Assembly (NCBI GenBank): GCA_015904075.1 | Contig: JABMDH010000026.1 | Location: forward strand, 26,085-32,557 | Reading direction: 5' to 3' | Origin: Nitrospira sp. | GTDB lineage: Bacteria; Nitrospirota; Nitrospiria; Nitrospirales; Nitrospiraceae | Length of the DNA: 6,473 nucleotides | In this document: positions 6,170 through 6,473 of the stretch, piece by piece | How positions within the stretch are numbered: the stretch's first letter is position 1 | Layout: every line of letters begins with the position of its first letter | Position numbers and translations under genes: made by a program | Notes under the pieces: generated by a model | The model's database searches: none | Told to the model about the DNA's origin: nothing | The model's input: the letters and a program-made list of their open reading frames with translations, nothing else

Positions 6170-6473
6170 ATGCTTCCTACTTCTGGCTATGCCGCATTGT
6201 CTGCGAATGCCGCTTTACAACCGTTTTCATTTGAACGACGGGACATCGGCGATCACGACGTGCTGATTACGATCACACATTGCGGAGTTTGTCATTCGGA
6301 TATCCACCAGGCCCGCGATGAATGGGGCGGATCGTTGTTTCCAATGGTGCCCGGCCATGAGATCGTCGGGACTGTGGCGACGGTCGGGAGCGCGGTCAAG
6401 AAGTGGCTCGTCGTCGACCGCGTCGGCGTCGGCTGTTTCGTCGATTCCTGCCGGACCTGTCCGGCCTGCCGTG
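6170..6473 (+). CDS. Zinc-dependent alcohol dehydrogenase, C-terminus outside window
   Basis: The first 101 codons of a medium-chain zinc alcohol dehydrogenase are present; the gene runs off the right edge. CGVCHSDIH (residues 38-46) carries the catalytic zinc ligand Cys41, PGHEIVG (61-67) carries His63 and Glu64, and DSCRTCPAC (92-100) gives three of the four structural zinc cysteines (94, 97, 100). The order and wording fit the YahK/cinnamyl-alcohol-dehydrogenase group, which reduces aldehydes with NADPH, but the cofactor domain is not visible. A strong AAGGAG ends seven bases before the ATG and fixes the start. The usual Gly-Asp before RVGVG is Val-Asp here (residues 82-83), a mild oddity. 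The gene lies 92 bases behind yacG, with only a weak 5-bp hairpin between (6108-6127), so cotranscription is uncertain. Confidence 0.93.
   Translation, partial: MLPTSGYAALSANAALQPFSFERRDIGDHDVLITITHCGVCHSDIHQARDEWGGSLFPMVPGHEIVGTVATVGSAVKKWLVVDRVGVGCFVDSCRTCPACR

Overview
The window looks like part of a bacterial chromosome of moderately high GC. The gene set is a deoxyhypusine-synthase-like gene, a glutaminyl-tRNA synthetase, a DUF6941-type protein, YacG and a zinc alcohol dehydrogenase. From memory of protein similarity this best fits Nitrospirota (Nitrospira-like). No database search was possible, so that placement is an inference.

Left part (1-2839, minus strand). The window opens inside a deoxyhypusine synthase family gene (1-834, C-terminus outside the window) that has a good sigma-70 promoter at 877-906. 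Next comes a spacer and then a decayed 35-bp copy of the 3' half of a tRNA gene (1220-1254). An outer-membrane beta-barrel protein gene follows (1637-2311). After it the beginning of the left part appears a second time: a broken start of the deoxyhypusine synthase gene (2342-2464), a second copy of its promoter (2506-2535) and the same spacer, this time leading into an intact tRNA-Glu(CUC) gene (2762-2839). The roughly 1.1 kb between the repeats is therefore an insertion flanked by direct repeats. The repeat ends at the anticodon loop of the tRNA, as in integration into a tRNA gene. No recombinase gene is present. The duplicated promoter now points at the outer-membrane protein gene.

Right part (2840-6473, plus strand). 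An unrecognised beta-rich protein (3044-3583) is followed by a DUF6941-like protein (3658-4083), glnS (4185-5891), a 58-residue YacG zinc protein 9 bases behind glnS (5901-6077), and the start of a zinc-dependent alcohol dehydrogenase (6170 to the window end). glnS and yacG are probably one transcript. The rest look like independently organised housekeeping or accessory genes.

No clearly new multi-gene system is visible. The most unusual feature is the duplicated tRNA-Glu/deoxyhypusine-synthase junction, with an outer-membrane protein gene placed behind a copied promoter.
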